A DNA stretch of 64,000 nt from Methylotenera oryzisoli_B (lineage in GTDB: Bacteria > Pseudomonadota > Gammaproteobacteria > Burkholderiales > Methylophilaceae): NCBI GenBank assembly GCA_965613685.1, contig OZ277031.1:744001-808000 (forward strand), given 5' to 3'. The stretch's first letter is position 1. Each line of letters begins with the position of its first letter. Under the pieces are notes generated by a model. It had not been told where the DNA came from. It did no database searches and saw only the letters and a program-made list of their open reading frames with translations. Shown here one piece after another: positions 62,330-64,000 of the stretch. Made by a program: the position numbers and the translations under genes.

Positions 62330-62409
62330 CACACAAGACCAGTAACACCTTTATTTATCTGTCTTTATTCAAAGACTTACTATAAAAGCACCCTTGATAG
62401 GCTTGTGTG
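62330..62409 (-). promoter_or_regulatory. Candidate structured rpsB leader (t44-like position)
   Basis: Reading the minus strand from 62409: an outer helix CACACAAG (62409-62402)/CTTGTGTG (62337-62330), an inner helix AGTAA (62381-62377)/TTACT (62345-62341), and inside it a perfect hairpin GTCTTT-GAAT-AAAGAC (62376-62361). The base of the structure is 31 nt before the rpsB ATG. The E. coli t44 RNA/rpsB 5'-UTR, an S2 autoregulation target, occupies the same map-rpsB gap. No ORF is seen in 62299-62640. Confidence 0.45.
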
Positions 62410-62464
62410 CAAAATTTACAACTTCAAGTGAAGCTGCATGCCTGCATAAATTTGCAGAGGCCGC

Positions 62465-62493
62465 ATATTACCATTAAGCATCTGAGTTTGCTA
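62465..62493 (-). promoter_or_regulatory. Possible rpsB promoter
   Basis: On the minus strand TAATAT (62470-62465) is followed by the GC-rich discriminator GCGGCC, the usual layout of ribosomal-protein promoters; the -35 match 17 bp upstream (TAGCAA) is poor. It would give a leader of about 160 nt that contains the whole structured region. Confidence 0.4.
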
Positions 62494-62602
62494 GCAATTT
62501 ACGGCTATTTTTATACGCTTAATGACGCTTGCATTTATAAAACAGCAGGCCTTCAGGCAGCAAACTAAGGGGCACTGCTATCCCAATAGACAGGGTGGTT
62601 TA

Positions 62603-62611
62603 TGCTAAAAT
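62603..62611 (+). promoter_or_regulatory. Possible extended -10 promoter of map
   Basis: TGCTAAAAT (62603-62611) fits an extended -10 element (TGnTAAAAT), placing a start about 22 nt before the map ATG. No good -35 is visible upstream, which extended -10 promoters tolerate. Confidence 0.4.
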
Positions 62612-62640
62612 GGCGTCATTATTATTTAAGCTAAACGTTC

Positions 62641-63447
62641 ATGGCCATCACTATTAAAAACCAACACGATGTTGAAAAAATGCGCATAGCAGGTAAATTA
62701 GCCTCCGAAGTGCTGGATTTTATTACTCCGCACGTTGTGCACGGCGTCACCACCGACCAGTTAGACAAGCTCTGCCATGATTATATTGTTGACGTGCAGC
62801 AGGCTATCCCAGCGCCGCTTAACTATGCGCCAGATGGTCATAAGCCCTACCCTAAATCGATATGCACCTCCATCAATCAGCAAATCTGTCACGGTGTGCC
62901 CAGTGATAAAGCACTTAAAAATGGGGATATCCTCAACATCGATATCACGGTCATCAAGGACGGTTACCACGGCGACACCAGTCGCATGTTTTACGTCGGC
63001 GAGGTGACCAATCAAGCCAAGCGCCTATGCGAAATTACATACCAGGCGATGTGGCTGGGCATAAGCAAAGTAAAGGCCGGCGCCACATTAGGCGACATCG
63101 GTTATGCCATTCAAACTTTTGCTGAAAAAAGCGGCTACAGCGTGGTACGCGAATTTTGTGGGCATGGCATAGGCAAAGTGTTTCACGAAGAACCGCAAGT
63201 TTTGCATTACGGCAAACCTGGCACAGGCTTAACACTAAAAGCCGGCATGATGTTCACCATAGAGCCCATGATTAATGCTGGCAAACGCGACATCAAACAA
63301 ATGCCAGACGGTTGGACCATCGTCACTAAAGATCGTAGCCTTTCCGCCCAGTGGGAACACACCATACTGGTAACCGAACATGGCTTTGAGGTCATGACCT
63401 TGTCCGACGGCGCACCCGCCGCCCCTGGCTTTATCGGTCCTCTCTAA
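62641..63447 (+). CDS. map: Methionine aminopeptidase, type I
   Basis: Removes the N-terminal Met from nascent proteins. Metal ligands (D, D, H, E, E) lie in NIDITVIKDGYHGDTSRMF, FCGHGIGKVFHEEPQVLHY and MFTIEPMINAG, with the last Glu in SAQWEHTILVTEHG. 268 aa. It is divergent from rpsB with 342 bp between the starts and is followed by glnD after 14 bp. Confidence 0.97.
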   Translation: MAITIKNQHDVEKMRIAGKLASEVLDFITPHVVHGVTTDQLDKLCHDYIVDVQQAIPAPLNYAPDGHKPYPKSICTSINQQICHGVPSDKALKNGDILNIDITVIKDGYHGDTSRMFYVGEVTNQAKRLCEITYQAMWLGISKVKAGATLGDIGYAIQTFAEKSGYSVVREFCGHGIGKVFHEEPQVLHYGKPGTGLTLKAGMMFTIEPMINAGKRDIKQMPDGWTIVTKDRSLSAQWEHTILVTEHGFEVMTLSDGAPAAPGFIGPL

Positions 63448-63461
63448 GTCCACGCTCGCTT

Positions 63462-64000
63462 ATGCCCGTTGGCACAACCAGCAAAGTAAGCAAGCCAGAA
63501 ATCACGCATGTAAATGCTTGGCGCCAGCAGCTTAAAAGCGGCTACCAAGCATTGGAGGCCGATTTTCTAAGTCACGCTCAGCAACACCGCTTATTTAAGC
63601 GGCATTGCCAGCTCATAGATGGCTTACTCAAAGAAATATGGCGGCAAACAGTCACAAGCGACTCATGCAGCCTAATCGCCGTTGGCGGCTACGGTCGTGC
63701 TGAACTCTACCCGCATTCTGATATCGACTTGCTCATCTTGGTCCCGGAGTCGGCGATTAACGATAAGCACATTAACAGCCAACTCGAAACATTAATTGGC
63801 TGGCTATGGGACATAGGCCTAAGCGTTGGCCACAGCGTGCGCAGCTTAAACGAGTGCATGGCTGAGGCAAAAAAAGACATCACGGTGCAAACCAATTTGA
63901 TGGAATACCGCTATTTAGACGGCAGCCTTAGCCTATACCATGACTTTGTAGCGGAAACCGAAAAGGCCTTTGATAAAGCGGATGCCGTGGCAGGATTTTT
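63462..64000 (+). CDS. glnD: PII uridylyltransferase/uridylyl-removing enzyme GlnD, N-terminal part (runs off the right edge)
   Basis: Glutamine sensor that uridylylates PII. Only about 179 codons are present. The nucleotidyltransferase motif AVGGYGRAELYPHSDIDLLIL (given here as GGYGRAELYPHSDIDL) with the G-G...D-x-D catalytic pattern is at about residues 85-105, and VGHSVRSLNECM follows. The HD and ACT domains lie beyond the window. The start ATG 63462 is 14 bp after map, the common map-glnD pair. Confidence 0.95.
   Translation, partial: MPVGTTSKVSKPEITHVNAWRQQLKSGYQALEADFLSHAQQHRLFKRHCQLIDGLLKEIWRQTVTSDSCSLIAVGGYGRAELYPHSDIDLLILVPESAINDKHINSQLETLIGWLWDIGLSVGHSVRSLNECMAEAKKDITVQTNLMEYRYLDGSLSLYHDFVAETEKAFDKADAVAGF

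Overview
The window reads as ordinary chromosome from a Gram-negative proteobacterium, most likely a betaproteobacterium. Evidence: an rpsB-tsf-pyrH-frr-uppS-cdsA-dxr-rseP-bamA-skp-lpxD-fabZ-lpxA-lpxB-rnhB block for outer-membrane biogenesis; a yceD-rpmF-plsX-fabHDG-acpP-fabF-pabC-mltG-tmk-holB-pilZ-tatD block; smc-zipA-ligA; a MutL with an endonuclease motif; and a C-terminally extended second-type IF-1. I cannot fix the family. A Nitrosomonadales/Methylophilaceae-like organism is plausible but is inference. No phage, transposon, CRISPR array, rRNA operon or biosynthetic cluster is visible; coding density is very high.

Layout. 1-5.5 kb: edge of a SUV3-like helicase, mutL-miaA, dapC and an EamA exporter. 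5.5-11.1 kb: a tight minus-strand unit ycaO-mnmD-mnmC-OGT-like, which links ribosomal-protein modification, tRNA wobble-uridine modification and a TPR glycosyltransferase. 11.2-14.0 kb: the most accessory-looking part, with a Cys-motif membrane protein of unknown function divergent from an orphan PQQ propeller protein, then a SemiSWEET. 14.0-20.4 kb: cspA, infA, an S4 protein, rnr-rlmB, mqo and a DUF3820 protein. 20.5-21.3 kb: tRNA-Ala and tRNA-Glu behind a strong promoter, then queF. 21.4-31 kb: smc-zipA-ligA, a secreted TPR protein and msrPQ. 31-43 kb: minus-strand tatD back to yceD, the fatty-acid and replication-accessory cluster. 43-47.7 kb: a two-subunit pyruvate carboxylase, yceF and an RsmI-like methyltransferase. 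47.7-62.3 kb: minus-strand envelope/translation block. 62.6-64 kb: map and the start of glnD.

How it fits together: the fab/plsX cluster makes acyl-ACP for phospholipid (plsX, cdsA) and lipid A (lpxD, lpxA, lpxB, fabZ). UppS and Dxr supply isoprenoid carriers, and BamA, Skp and RseP build and guard the outer membrane. Pyruvate carboxylase supplies oxaloacetate and Mqo recycles malate into the quinone pool.

The strongest non-gene signals are RNA or operator candidates: a structured leader before infA with competing helices, a structured leader before rpsB, a 12-bp inverted repeat between acpP and fabF, and a TATACA/TGTATA palindrome inside the promoter of the PQQ gene. I found no convincing wholly new system. 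The best candidates for new biology are the ycaO-mnmD-mnmC-OGT unit and the 11.2-14 kb divergent pair.
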